A stretch of DNA of 64,000 nt from JAKZVK01 sp965248255 (GTDB lineage: Bacteria > Acidobacteriota > Terriglobia > Bryobacterales > UBA6623). A program made the translations under genes and the position numbers. Below the pieces are notes generated by a model that was given only the letters and a program-made list of their open reading frames with translations, was not told the DNA's origin and did not search any database. Positions 43,402 through 52,177 of the stretch are shown here, piece after piece (positions within the stretch are counted from its first letter, which is position 1; the number at the start of each line of letters is the position of its first letter). The stretch spans positions 620,001 to 684,000 of the forward strand of contig CBDFIW010000003.1 of NCBI GenBank assembly GCA_965248255.1, given 5' to 3'.

Positions 43402-45090
43402 CTACCAGGCGGCGGCGAGGCCGTCTTTGCGGGGATCGGTGCCGCCGATCAGGACGCCCTGCTCCCAGTCGATCTCAATTGCCTGATAGCCCCCGAAAAC
43501 GCCGGGCGAGCGGACAATGTCGTGGCCCATGCGGCTTAACTCCGTCACTGTCGTGGCGTTGACGCCCGACTCCACCGAGACAGCGCCCCCCTGGCTGTGC
43601 TTGAACCGCGAAGCCTCGCCGGCTTCCTGCACATTCATGCCAAACTCGACGCGATTCAAGAACACTTGTACGTGTCCCTGAGGCTGCATGTCGCCGCCCA
43701 TGACGCCGAACGTGATCCAGGGTTTGCCGTCCTTGTAAGCCATGGCCGGGATGATCGTGTGATAGGGCCTCTTGCGGCCCTCGATGCGGTTGGGGTGGCC
43801 TGGGTCGAGCGAGAACAGCGCGCCACGGTTCTGAAGTAGGATGCCCGTCCCGGGGACCACAACGCCCGAGCCGAAACCGTGGAAAATGCTGTTGATGAAC
43901 GACACGGCGTTACGATCCTTGTCGACGACCGTGAGGTACACTGTGTCGCCGGAGCCCGTGAGAGCGCGTGCGGGGTCGGCGATACCGGTCGTCACTTCCT
44001 GGGCGGCCTTCCCGGGATCGATGCGCTTCCTTTGCTCAGCGGCGTAGTCCTTCGAAATGATGCGGCCGACGGGCAACTCGGACCGGTCGGGGTCCGCCAG
44101 CCAGGCATCGAGGTCGGCGAAGGCCAACTTCTTGGCCTCGATGAGTCGGTGCAGATACGCCGCGGAGTTATGGCCCAGCGATCGTAGGTCAAAGCCTTCG
44201 AGGATATTCAGCATCTCGAGCGCCGCCATGCCTTGGCCGTTCGGCGGGAGCTCGTAAAGACGGTAGCCCTTGTAGGTCGTGCTGATGGGTTCGACCCAGT
44301 CGGAGTGCTGAGCGGCCAGATCGTCCATCGTGACCGGCCAGCCGAGCATGTTGAGATGCTTGACCATCCGGCGGCCGATCTCACCCTTGTAAAAGGCATC
44401 CCGGCCGCCTTCGGCGATCTGGCGAAACGTCCAGGCCAGGCCGGGATTGGCGATCACTTCGCCGTGCTTGGGGGCCTGCCCGTCGAGAAGGTACTCGGCG
44501 GCGAAGTGCGGGTCCTTGCCAAAGCTGGGGACTTTGGAAGCCCAAGCCGCGGCGGTGATCTCCGACACGGCAAAGCCGTGCTCTGCGTACTCGATGGCCG
44601 GCTGGAGAACTTCGGCGAGTGTCATCGTGCCGTACTTGCCCAGCAGCGTGGCCCACCCATCCACAGCCCCCGGCACGCTCACGGAGAACGGACCATGGAC
44701 GGGAATCTGGTCGAGGCCGCGCGACTTGAAGAACTCGATGCCGGTCGCGGCGGGTGAGAAGCCGCTGCCGTTAAGGCCCGCGATCTCACCGGTTTCGGCG
44801 GTATAGACCAAAGCGAACATGTCGCCGCCCGGCCCGGTCATCATGGGCTCAACCACCGCCAGCGTAGCGGCGGTCGCTACCGCGGCGTCGACGGCGTTAC
44901 CACCTTGCTGCAAGATGCGCAGGCCCGCCTGCGCCGCCAGAGGCTGGCTGGTTGCCACCATGCCGTTGCGGGCGACGACGGCTGAGCGCCCGGCATCGGC
45001 CTGGCCCGCGGGACGGTCGGCCACTAGAAGCACGGCCGAGAAGGCAAGTGCCGTGAAGAGAACTTTGGCAAGCAGTATGGGTTCGAACAT
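43402..45090 (-). CDS. ggt: Gamma-glutamyltransferase (paralogue 2)
   Basis: This second gamma-glutamyltransferase-family precursor has 562 residues from ATG 45090, chosen because it opens a signal-like stretch (FEPILLAKVLFTALAFSAVLLVA). The family pattern is RNGMVATSQPLAAQAGLRIL, then GPGGDMFALVYTAETGEI. The self-processing nucleophile is Thr383 in SGDTVYLTVVDKDRNAVSFIN, followed by FGSGVVVPGTGILLQNRGALF and GVMGGDMQPQGHVQVFLN. Compared with paralogue 1 it has the typical GGDMQPQG motif. A different substrate range is likely but not demonstrable. It lies between HicA and the sugar transferase gene. Confidence 0.92.
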   Translation of the reverse strand: MFEPILLAKVLFTALAFSAVLLVADRPAGQADAGRSAVVARNGMVATSQPLAAQAGLRILQQGGNAVDAAVATAATLAVVEPMMTGPGGDMFALVYTAETGEIAGLNGSGFSPAATGIEFFKSRGLDQIPVHGPFSVSVPGAVDGWATLLGKYGTMTLAEVLQPAIEYAEHGFAVSEITAAAWASKVPSFGKDPHFAAEYLLDGQAPKHGEVIANPGLAWTFRQIAEGGRDAFYKGEIGRRMVKHLNMLGWPVTMDDLAAQHSDWVEPISTTYKGYRLYELPPNGQGMAALEMLNILEGFDLRSLGHNSAAYLHRLIEAKKLAFADLDAWLADPDRSELPVGRIISKDYAAEQRKRIDPGKAAQEVTTGIADPARALTGSGDTVYLTVVDKDRNAVSFINSIFHGFGSGVVVPGTGILLQNRGALFSLDPGHPNRIEGRKRPYHTIIPAMAYKDGKPWITFGVMGGDMQPQGHVQVFLNRVEFGMNVQEAGEASRFKHSQGGAVSVESGVNATTVTELSRMGHDIVRSPGVFGGYQAIEIDWEQGVLIGGTDPRKDGLAAAW

Positions 45091-45184
45091 TGCCAACGAT
45101 TCTATATGGTCTAGGCCGGCAGCGCGCGTTAGCAAACGGGAGGCGTCACCGGACCAGCTATCAGAGGGGTACGACCGGCGGGAC

Positions 45185-46600
45185 TCAACTGGCGCCACGG
45201 CCGGCCAGCACGCGCGGGATCGAGCGCAGCAGGATCTTTAGATCCAGCCAAAGAGACCAGTTGTCGATGTACTCGAGGTCGAGCTTCATCCAAGTGTTGA
45301 AGTCAACCATGTCGCGGCCGCGGACCGCCCACAGGCACGTGAGCCCGGGCCGCATCCGGAGCCGCCGCCGCTGCCACGTTGCGTATTGCTCGACCTCGCC
45401 CGGCACGGCGGGCCGCGGTCCGACGAACGACATGTCTCCCTTGAGAACGTTCCAAAACTGCGGCCACTCATCAATCGAGAACCGGCGAAGGTAACGGCCC
45501 AGCAGGGTTAGCCGGGGGTCGTCCGCAATCTTGAACACCGGACCGTCCCTCTCGTTCAGGTGGTGCAGCGAGCCCTTCAGCTTGTCGGCGTTCTCAACCA
45601 TCGAGCGGAACTTGTAGAACACGAACCGTCGGCCGTTGAGACCACAGCGCTCTTGACGGAAGATCGCAGGACCCCGCGAGGTCAACCGCACGAGCAGAGA
45701 AAGCACCAACATCGGCAGGGCAAGCACAACGAGCGAGAGCAGCGCCAACGTGACGTCGAACGCTCGTTTCAGCAGCAGGCGGATCTCGTCATCCGGGGTG
45801 GTCGAGAACGTCAGCAGTGGGACCGCGCCGAAGTGGTCGAGATACACATCGCTGTGGACAAAAGGAAAGAAGTCCACCACCACGCGGGTCCGCACGCCCT
45901 CTTCGTCACACAAAAGCAGGATCTCCTCGAGGTCGGAGAGCTTCTCGCTCTCCACCGCAAACACGATCTCGTCAATCACGTGCCGGCGCAGCATTTGGGG
46001 TAGATCGCCAAGGCGCTTCACCGGATAGCTGCCGGCCAGCCGCACCGACTCCCCGAGCTGATCCGATGGATCCACGAAAGCCAGAAGCTTCACGCCGTAC
46101 TCGCCGGACTCCTCCAGGCGGCGGCCCATTTCGAGGGCGCTTTCGCTTGATCCCACCACAACGTAAAAAGACTCCGCACCGAAAAGCTTGCGTATATGTC
46201 CGCGTACGACACCGGCGAAGACCCGGTAGGACAGCAGCAGGACGAGAGTAAAGAACCCAAAGAAGCCGATGAATACGCGGCTGATATCAAGCTTAAGGAT
46301 GTATTGGAAAGCGACTAGGCACAGCGTCGTGACGATGAGTTGCCGGAAGGTGTCGTAGGCCGCCGCGCGGGCGTCACGAGCGTAAAGCTGCTGATAGACG
46401 CCCATCCACCATCCGACGCCAAGCCAGGTCACGATGGCGAACCCAAGCACCAAGGCCTTGGTCGTAGTCAGCAGATAGAATTCCAGCGGGAGCGGCAAAG
46501 CCTTGCGAAGCTGATATGCTGCTTCGAAGGCGACCAGCAGGAGCACCAGGTCTGCCACGGCGAAAAAAACCGCGGCCTTTCTTTTGTGCCGGTCAAACAC
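45185..46600 (-). CDS. Polyprenyl glycosylphosphotransferase (WcaJ/ExoY-type initiator of exopolysaccharide)
   Basis: The 471-aa membrane enzyme moves a sugar-1-phosphate onto undecaprenyl phosphate, starting exopolysaccharide or O-antigen assembly. Four to five N-terminal spans and a CoA-binding-like domain (FYVVVGSSESALEMGRRL, about residue 142) precede a further span (DVTLALLSLVVLALPMLVL). The catalytic domain has FVFYKFRSMVENAD, LRRFSIDEWPQFWNVLKGDM and SFVGPRPAVPGEVEQY. RPGLTCLWAVRGRD and YIDNWSLWLDLKILL close it. The architecture is that of WcaJ-like enzymes. No glycosyltransferase gene lies directly beside it; the cluster at 4.5-9.1 kb may act downstream. Confidence 0.93.
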   Translation of the reverse strand: MFDRHKRKAAVFFAVADLVLLLVAFEAAYQLRKALPLPLEFYLLTTTKALVLGFAIVTWLGVGWWMGVYQQLYARDARAAAYDTFRQLIVTTLCLVAFQYILKLDISRVFIGFFGFFTLVLLLSYRVFAGVVRGHIRKLFGAESFYVVVGSSESALEMGRRLEESGEYGVKLLAFVDPSDQLGESVRLAGSYPVKRLGDLPQMLRRHVIDEIVFAVESEKLSDLEEILLLCDEEGVRTRVVVDFFPFVHSDVYLDHFGAVPLLTFSTTPDDEIRLLLKRAFDVTLALLSLVVLALPMLVLSLLVRLTSRGPAIFRQERCGLNGRRFVFYKFRSMVENADKLKGSLHHLNERDGPVFKIADDPRLTLLGRYLRRFSIDEWPQFWNVLKGDMSFVGPRPAVPGEVEQYATWQRRRLRMRPGLTCLWAVRGRDMVDFNTWMKLDLEYIDNWSLWLDLKILLRSIPRVLAGRGAS

Positions 46601-46721
46601 TAGCTAGACCCTCTTCTGGAAAACGTCGGCTCTAGGATAACAAAGGGATTACGGGTGCACACCGTCCAGGTGTGTCCCGGGGCCTACGCACCAGTTGCTC
46701 CTGAGAACTTTGGCGCTGCGT

Positions 46722-48052
46722 TTACGGCCCGGCCACGCGGATCGAGATGCCGTCTTGCGACTGGACGCCGCCGATCTTGGCGAGGACCAGAACGTCGCCG
46801 GGCGGCACATCGGGAACCGTGACGGTGATCTGGTAGAGGCCGACGAAGCCCGACAGACCGGCGAAGTTGGGCTCGACTTCGATGTCGCCGAAGCAGATCC
46901 TGACGGCTTCTACCGTTGTCGAGATGGTGCCGGGCGGCGGAATCGTCCCCACATCAACCGGAGGTGTCGTGGGACCGAAGCCGGTGCCGAACAGCAAAAC
47001 AATGTCGCCGGGATTCGCCTCGCGCGTGGTCACACCCGGAATCAGCCCCGGCGGACCGACCCGCACGCCGTCGAGGTGGACCGCCGCCACGTTTGGGGCC
47101 ACCAGCGGGAAGAAGCTGGGCGAGAGCGCCTGATGGATGACCATCGCTGGGGCGCTCCGCCCGCCGGCGGTCTCGACTTCAACCGGGACCAACCCGCCCG
47201 CGCCCTTGCCGTTCGTGTCGGGCACAACGAAGTTGATCTGGTCAAATGGGACTCCGAAGTCGTCGGCCTCTCCAGCAAAAGATATAAAGGCCGGCACGCC
47301 GTCATACAGCACGCGCGCGCCACCCAGCATCGTCGGCGCCACACCATCAACGAAGGCATCGTCCCAAACGAGAGTCACATTGGTCAGGTCAACGCCGAAG
47401 ATGCTTCCAAAGGTATTGGACGAGAAACCATCGTCGGCCGAGAAAGTATTGCTCGGAACCACGCCGCCGTCATTGATCGTCGGTACGCCGGGCGGCGCGG
47501 CGGGTTCGATCTCGAAGCTCTGCAGGTGAATGCGGTTGCCGGTGACACCTTGGTTGCCGTTGGCGGCGTTGGCGGCCACGTACATGGTGATCGTGCCCAC
47601 GTCGGCGGCGGTGTCCACTCGAAATCGAAAACACCTTCGGCCTTGGGATTGATGTTATGCCCCAAGTACTGAATCCCACTGCCCGGGGTATTTACGCTGG
47701 TCGAGGCATCGACTGACGCCAGGTTGCCCGCCTGTTCGTTCGCCGGATCGCGCGAGCTGAGTTCGAATCCAAACACGACCCCCGCCGGATCATCGATCTC
47801 AAGACGCAGGTTTTGCGGAGCCCCTGGGCTGTAGGTCGGCCCATCGGGGAAGTTGATCGAAACGGCATCGGAATCTTCAATCAGGGCGCCCGAATCGGTC
47901 ATGTGGCAGCCGGCCGTCCAACAGGTCCCCTCACCCGGCGCTCCCGTGTTCTCCGGGGGAGGGGACGAGCGGAATCCAACAATGCCGATCGGGAGAACGC
48001 TCAGAGCAATCAGGAGCCTGCCAAGAACCGATAGAGCTCGACGGCGTTGCAT
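46722..48052 (-). pseudogene. Choice-of-anchor V-like / TIGR03437 secreted protein, frameshifted
   Basis: A signal peptide (SVLGRLLIALSVLPIGIVG) leads to a domain with the Cys pattern GAPGEGTCWTAGCH and later FDFEWTPP, typical of the choice-of-anchor V type. At about 47610 one base is missing in a CCGCCGCC run, so the reading frame changes from ...EWTPP to DVGTITMYVAANAANGNQGV. The second frame runs on to a TIGR03437 C-terminal region (VVPSNTFSADDGF; GDIVLLFGTGFGPTTPPVD; GLSGFVGLYQITVTVPDVP; SQDGISIRVAGP). The two halves overlap in sequence and join sensibly, so this is one gene with a frameshift or a sequencing deletion. Without correction only the first half is translated from its start. 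Confidence 0.8.
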
Positions 48053-48312
48053 CGATTTCTTCCTCGATCAGGAGACCGTACGCACCTTACTGCTGAGCAG
48101 TAGCCGGGCCACCAGGCGCACAATAGGGCACAGAAAAGCGCTCCCTATCATAAAACAATCGTGCGAGATGTGGGTGGCGCTGCCCTGCCGCCCTTGCTGC
48201 CTTGTCGTGAGTGCCCCCTGACGATCTTAAGGTTATGCCTGGGGCAGATCTGCTCGCTATCTCACGATTGCAAGCACGCCAAAGCAAATGACGAGCGTGA
48301 CGACAAATGTGA

Positions 48313-49380
48313 TCAATCCGACGACGCGGGGATCGAGCCCCCCCCCTCGCCGTAGAACAACTCTTGGATCGTTGGGCGACCCTGCGTACGGGTTTGCGGA
48401 ACGGTATCCAGGGCCGTCCCCTGGGCCATGGAGTCGGCGGCCGGGGACGATTTCTCCGAGACCCAAGTCTGGACAATCTCGTCGGGTAGAGGCGTCTCGA
48501 CCGGCTGCCGCGCGGTAGCAGGCACCGCCGCCGCCATAGCTTGTGGAGCCCCTGCCGGGGCACTTCGCACTTTTTCGAGAACCTCACGGAACTGGCGAGC
48601 GTTGCCGAATCGGGCGTCCCGCTCTTTCGCTACTGCTGTGAGTACGATCTGGTCCAGCGCAACAGGTAGGCCGGGCCGGAATTCGCTCGGCGGCAGCGGC
48701 ATCGCGCGTACGTGCGCCTGCATCACCTCGAACTGGCTTGACGAGTCGAAGGCTTTCTGCCCTGTGAGCGCCTCGTAGAGAACCATCCCGAGTGAGTAGA
48801 TATCGGTGCGGGCGTCGAGGGCGGTTTCGCCCTTTACCTGTTCCGGAGCGATGTAGTACATCGGACCAAGCACCGTACCGGTGAGGGTGAGTCTTGGGTC
48901 GTTGGCCGACTTCGCTAAATCGAAATCGGTGACCTTGACGACGTCGTCTCGTCCGATGATCAGGCAAGAGGGGCTCAGATTGCGGTGGACGACCTCGTTG
49001 GCGTGCGCGTGCTCCAGGGCCGAGAGCGCCTGGATTGTACTGGCGAGCGCTTCATCAACGGGTAGTGGGCCGTCGGTGACTTTCTCGGCCAGCGTCTCCC
49101 CTTCGACAAGCTCAAGCGTCATAACCATTTGCCCTTCGATCTCAAAGGCGCCGTAGAAGGCCGCTAGGTTGGGGTGGCTAGGCCGCTCATGGATCTTGAC
49201 CTCACGCAGAAAACGCTGGACCCTCTCTTGGTCGTCCCGCAACTCGCGCGAGAGAACCCTGAGAACCTCGAGCCGCCCGGCGGTTTCATTGCGGACCTTG
49301 AAACTGAGCCCAGCGCTCTTGGTTTCGAGTTCCTCGATGAACTCGTAGCCGCCGATTGTCGTGCCGAGATGGAAAGCCAT
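48313..49380 (-). CDS. Probable protein pseudokinase (serine/threonine kinase-like), C-terminus out of frame at a G9 tract
   Basis: The protein starts near MAFHLGTTIGGYEFIEELET (ATG 49380; a longer frame to 49455 exists). The fold is that of a bacterial eukaryote-like kinase. However, the glycine loop is degenerate, the ATP-anchoring Lys is replaced in RLEVLRVL, the catalytic loop is HRNLSPS rather than HRDLKP, and the metal motif reads DFD rather than DFG. The APE motif (APEQ) is kept. These changes predict loss of phosphotransfer. The frame ends after a G9 tract at 48338-48346 (GEGGGSIPASSD). With one extra G it would continue into a membrane helix to 48257. Confidence 0.85.
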   Translation of the reverse strand: MAFHLGTTIGGYEFIEELETKSAGLSFKVRNETAGRLEVLRVLSRELRDDQERVQRFLREVKIHERPSHPNLAAFYGAFEIEGQMVMTLELVEGETLAEKVTDGPLPVDEALASTIQALSALEHAHANEVVHRNLSPSCLIIGRDDVVKVTDFDLAKSANDPRLTLTGTVLGPMYYIAPEQVKGETALDARTDIYSLGMVLYEALTGQKAFDSSSQFEVMQAHVRAMPLPPSEFRPGLPVALDQIVLTAVAKERDARFGNARQFREVLEKVRSAPAGAPQAMAAAVPATARQPVETPLPDEIVQTWVSEKSSPAADSMAQGTALDTVPQTRTQGRPTIQELFYGEGGGSIPASSD

Positions 49381-49475
49381 GGGATACGCTGCCCTGAAAC
49401 CGCTGGGTCCATCGTAGCGCGCCTGGGCTTTGCCGTCATCCTTGGCTCGTCCCACGTATTCTGCCGGGGCCCGGC

Positions 49476-50768
49476 TTAAGGAGCCGATTTGCGGCCGACG
49501 ACGAAATGGAGGTCGGCTTCAGCGATCTTTGCCGCGTAGAGTCCTGCGAGTTGGTCAGCTTCCGCCTGTGCCAAACGGCTGTCGGCGTGGTTCAGATCGA
49601 CCATCGTGCCGAGCTGTTCCCGATACCGGGCGCGTGCCAAGCGAACCGCCTCGCGAGATGCCTCGGTCTGGACTTCCCGCAAGGGAATCGCCTGCAGGGA
49701 GCCTTCCAGCCGGTGGTATGCCGAGCGGATCTCGAGGGTCGCTTGTTGGCGTAGGTCTTCGAGACGGTAATCGAGCAGCCGCAAACGTGATTCGGCTTCC
49801 TCGATAGCACCCTCGTGCTTGCCGAAGCTAAGCAGTGGGAACTGGAGTCCCGTTCCGACCGCCGTCAGGTTGCGTAGCGTGAGTGACGTAAACCGCGCCC
49901 ATCCCCCCGTGAAGAAGAATGACAACATCGGCTTACGCCGACTCTGGGACAAACGCACGGTTTCGAGGGCGCCATCGCGACGAGCCGTCAGCGCCCGGAT
50001 CTTCGGATGCCCGGCCTGCGCCTCGTCCAAGAGGCCGTCGAGGGGCTCGAGCCGGGGCGGTCCGGCTGGAGGGTCGGCCAGGGCGTCAAGCTGAGCTTTC
50101 GAATCACCCAACACGCGTCCAAGCCCGGCGAGCGCAAGGCGTAGATTGGCCGAGGCGTTCAGCCCCCGCAGTTGGGCTTCCGCCAGGGAAGCACGGGCGA
50201 GGCTTAAATCCACTTTGGAGCGGATCTCAGCGTCGACAAAGGCTTGTGCCTGTCGTACCGTGAGCTGCTGTCCCGCGACGGCCGTCCCGGCGGCGTCTTC
50301 GAGCTTCCGTGACTGAATCACGCTGTAGAAGGCGCGCGTCACATCGAGAACGACGGCCGCTTCGACGGCCTCGACGTCGGCCATGGCGGCTTGACGTCCG
50401 TACTCGACGACCCCGACGGCGTGCTTTGTCCTGCCGAAGTCAAGGCCTGGATGGTACACACCGATGCCGTCGGCAAAGTTGCGGTAGAAGGGTGAGTTGG
50501 GCAGACCCACGGGTTGGAGTCCGTTGAGAGCGCCGGAGAGTCCGGCCTTCGCGAGCCCGCTGTTGCCGAATTGGGGATAGTAGTCCGCACGCGCTTGCCG
50601 CACCCGGGCGTCGGCTTCGTCGACTGCGGCTTGGGCCTCGGCAATCGCCGGGTGCTGGGCAAGTGCCAGCGAGATGGCTTGATCGAGCGTGAGAGGAGGT
50701 GTCTGGCCCGAGGCGGTGAGAAGTGACAAGGTGCAAACTGCAACTGCTAGAAGGGCTGGTGTATTCAT
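49476..50768 (-). CDS. TolC-family outer-membrane efflux protein
   Basis: The 430-aa outer-membrane channel forms the exit duct of a tripartite pump. ATG 50768 begins a signal peptide (ALLAVAVCTLSLLTASGQ). Two OEP repeats follow, marked by LTLDQAISLALAQHPAIAEAQ and the coiled-coil stretches AIEEAESRLRLLDYRLEDL and EAVRLARARYREQLGTMVDL. The final RLAQAEADQLAGLYAAKIAE matches the usual TolC-family end. It is the third gene of the RND operon, 60 bp after the membrane-fusion gene. Confidence 0.92.
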   Translation of the reverse strand: MNTPALLAVAVCTLSLLTASGQTPPLTLDQAISLALAQHPAIAEAQAAVDEADARVRQARADYYPQFGNSGLAKAGLSGALNGLQPVGLPNSPFYRNFADGIGVYHPGLDFGRTKHAVGVVEYGRQAAMADVEAVEAAVVLDVTRAFYSVIQSRKLEDAAGTAVAGQQLTVRQAQAFVDAEIRSKVDLSLARASLAEAQLRGLNASANLRLALAGLGRVLGDSKAQLDALADPPAGPPRLEPLDGLLDEAQAGHPKIRALTARRDGALETVRLSQSRRKPMLSFFFTGGWARFTSLTLRNLTAVGTGLQFPLLSFGKHEGAIEEAESRLRLLDYRLEDLRQQATLEIRSAYHRLEGSLQAIPLREVQTEASREAVRLARARYREQLGTMVDLNHADSRLAQAEADQLAGLYAAKIAEADLHFVVGRKSAP

Positions 50769-50828
50769 AGGAACTCCTGGAAATGGAGCCGGCGCGGCGC
50801 GGCGGCCGACAAGCAAGAGTGCCTGTCA

Positions 50829-52031
50829 CTACCGGTTTAACGCTTCGACCAGGGCACCGTCCGATAATGGGCCCGCGGACGAAACCGCCACCTGTTCGTT
50901 GCCCGTCAAGCCCTCAACGACTTCAACAACATCGAGCGACTCGATGCCGGTCGCGACAACACGCCGCCGCGATTCCGCACCGTCAATAACAAACACCGCC
51001 GACTCGCCGCCGCTCGATTGAATCGCCGAGAGCGGCACCGTCAGGGCATCTTCGACACGTCGTAGCACGAGCGTCACAACAGCTGACATGCCGGGCCGCA
51101 GCCGCCGATCTCGATTCGGCAGATCGATCTCCACCCGCATCGTGTGTGTGGCAGGGTCGAGCACAGCCCCCGTACGAGACACCTTCGCCTCAAATGCCTC
51201 CCCTGGGCTCCCCTCCACCCGAATCTCAGCGTCGGCACCCCGGCGGATATGCGGCGTAGCGGGCTCGGGGGCGTCTACGACCACGCGGATCCGGTCGACG
51301 CGGGCGAGAGACACGAGGGGCGCAGCCTGGGTACGGGAAGATGCCGCTGCCTGCACGAGCGCACCCGGATCGACGAACCGCTCCGTGACGACGCCGCTCA
51401 TCGGGGCGACGATGCGGGCGTAGTCGGACAGGCGATCCACCGTCTCGATCTCGGCCTCGGCGGTCGCCACCGCCGCCTCACTTGCCCGAATATCGGCTTG
51501 TGCCGTCCGCAGCTTGCTCTCCGCCACACCCAGAGCCGCGCGCGCCTGGTCGACTTCCTGCTGCGGCAGCACGTCGGGGTCACGCTCCCGAATCGCGCTG
51601 AGGCGTTTGTGCTGGGCCTTCTTGAACTCCAGCTCCGCCTCGTACTGGCCGACGCTCGCCTCGGCTTGATCCACCTGAGCCTTCGCCCGCACCAAAGCCG
51701 CGCGCTTTTCTTCGCGTGTGGCAATCATCTCTGGCACATCGATCTCGGCAAGCAACTGCCCCTTGGTAACACGGTCCCCGATATCGACGGAGATTGATTT
51801 CAGATAGCCGGTCACCTTGGCGTAGAGCGTGACCTGTTCATCCGGCACGATCGTGCCCGCGAGCGTGATCTCATCGGTGAGATCACGCCGCTCGGGCCGA
51901 GCAACGGTCACGGAGATGCGCTCAACCGCGGGACCGCTGTCCACCAGAGTATCCGCGGATGCCTCACCCGGCGTTCCCGCGGAAGAACAAGCACCCAGCA
52001 ACAGCGCAGCCAAGACCGAAATCAATCCCAT
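50829..52031 (-). CDS. RND efflux periplasmic adaptor (membrane-fusion protein)
   Basis: The 400-aa adaptor links the inner-membrane pump to the TolC-like channel. The chosen start (ATG 52031) gives a lipoprotein signal ending LLGAC. A longer frame from 52181 overlaps the pump stop by 4 nt but would add 50 residues with no family resemblance, and it contains the dispersed repeat at 52090. The lipoyl/hairpin domain (TLAGTIVPDEQVTLYAKVTG; VTKGQLLAEIDVPEM), the helical hairpin (AKAQVDQAEASVGQYEAELE) and the beta-barrel and MP domains (IEVRVEG-like; RPGMSAVVTLVLRRVED) are in order. The 52178-55327 pump precedes it. Confidence 0.92.
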   Translation of the reverse strand: MGLISVLAALLLGACSSAGTPGEASADTLVDSGPAVERISVTVARPERRDLTDEITLAGTIVPDEQVTLYAKVTGYLKSISVDIGDRVTKGQLLAEIDVPEMIATREEKRAALVRAKAQVDQAEASVGQYEAELEFKKAQHKRLSAIRERDPDVLPQQEVDQARAALGVAESKLRTAQADIRASEAAVATAEAEIETVDRLSDYARIVAPMSGVVTERFVDPGALVQAAASSRTQAAPLVSLARVDRIRVVVDAPEPATPHIRRGADAEIRVEGSPGEAFEAKVSRTGAVLDPATHTMRVEIDLPNRDRRLRPGMSAVVTLVLRRVEDALTVPLSAIQSSGGESAVFVIDGAESRRRVVATGIESLDVVEVVEGLTGNEQVAVSSAGPLSDGALVEALNR

Positions 52032-52089
52032 CCACCGCCAACCGCCCACTCGTCGACACTCTTCGCGCGTAAGCAACGCAACCCCCTGC

Positions 52090-52115
52090 CGAGCCACGAC
52101 CGAAAGGGAGCGTTG
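52090..52115 (+). repeat. Dispersed repeat, CGAGCCACGACCGAAAGGGA type (copy 3)
   Basis: The GAGCCACGACCGAAAGGGAG core is the third example of the repeat at 16899 and 19007. It lies between the pump stop and the preferred adaptor start, supporting the view that this stretch is untranslated spacer. Confidence 0.5.
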
Positions 52116-52177
52116 AGGACCCACGAACAACGTCCGCTGCCGGTCAAACACGCCACCAGCTCCCACAACCGGTTCCA

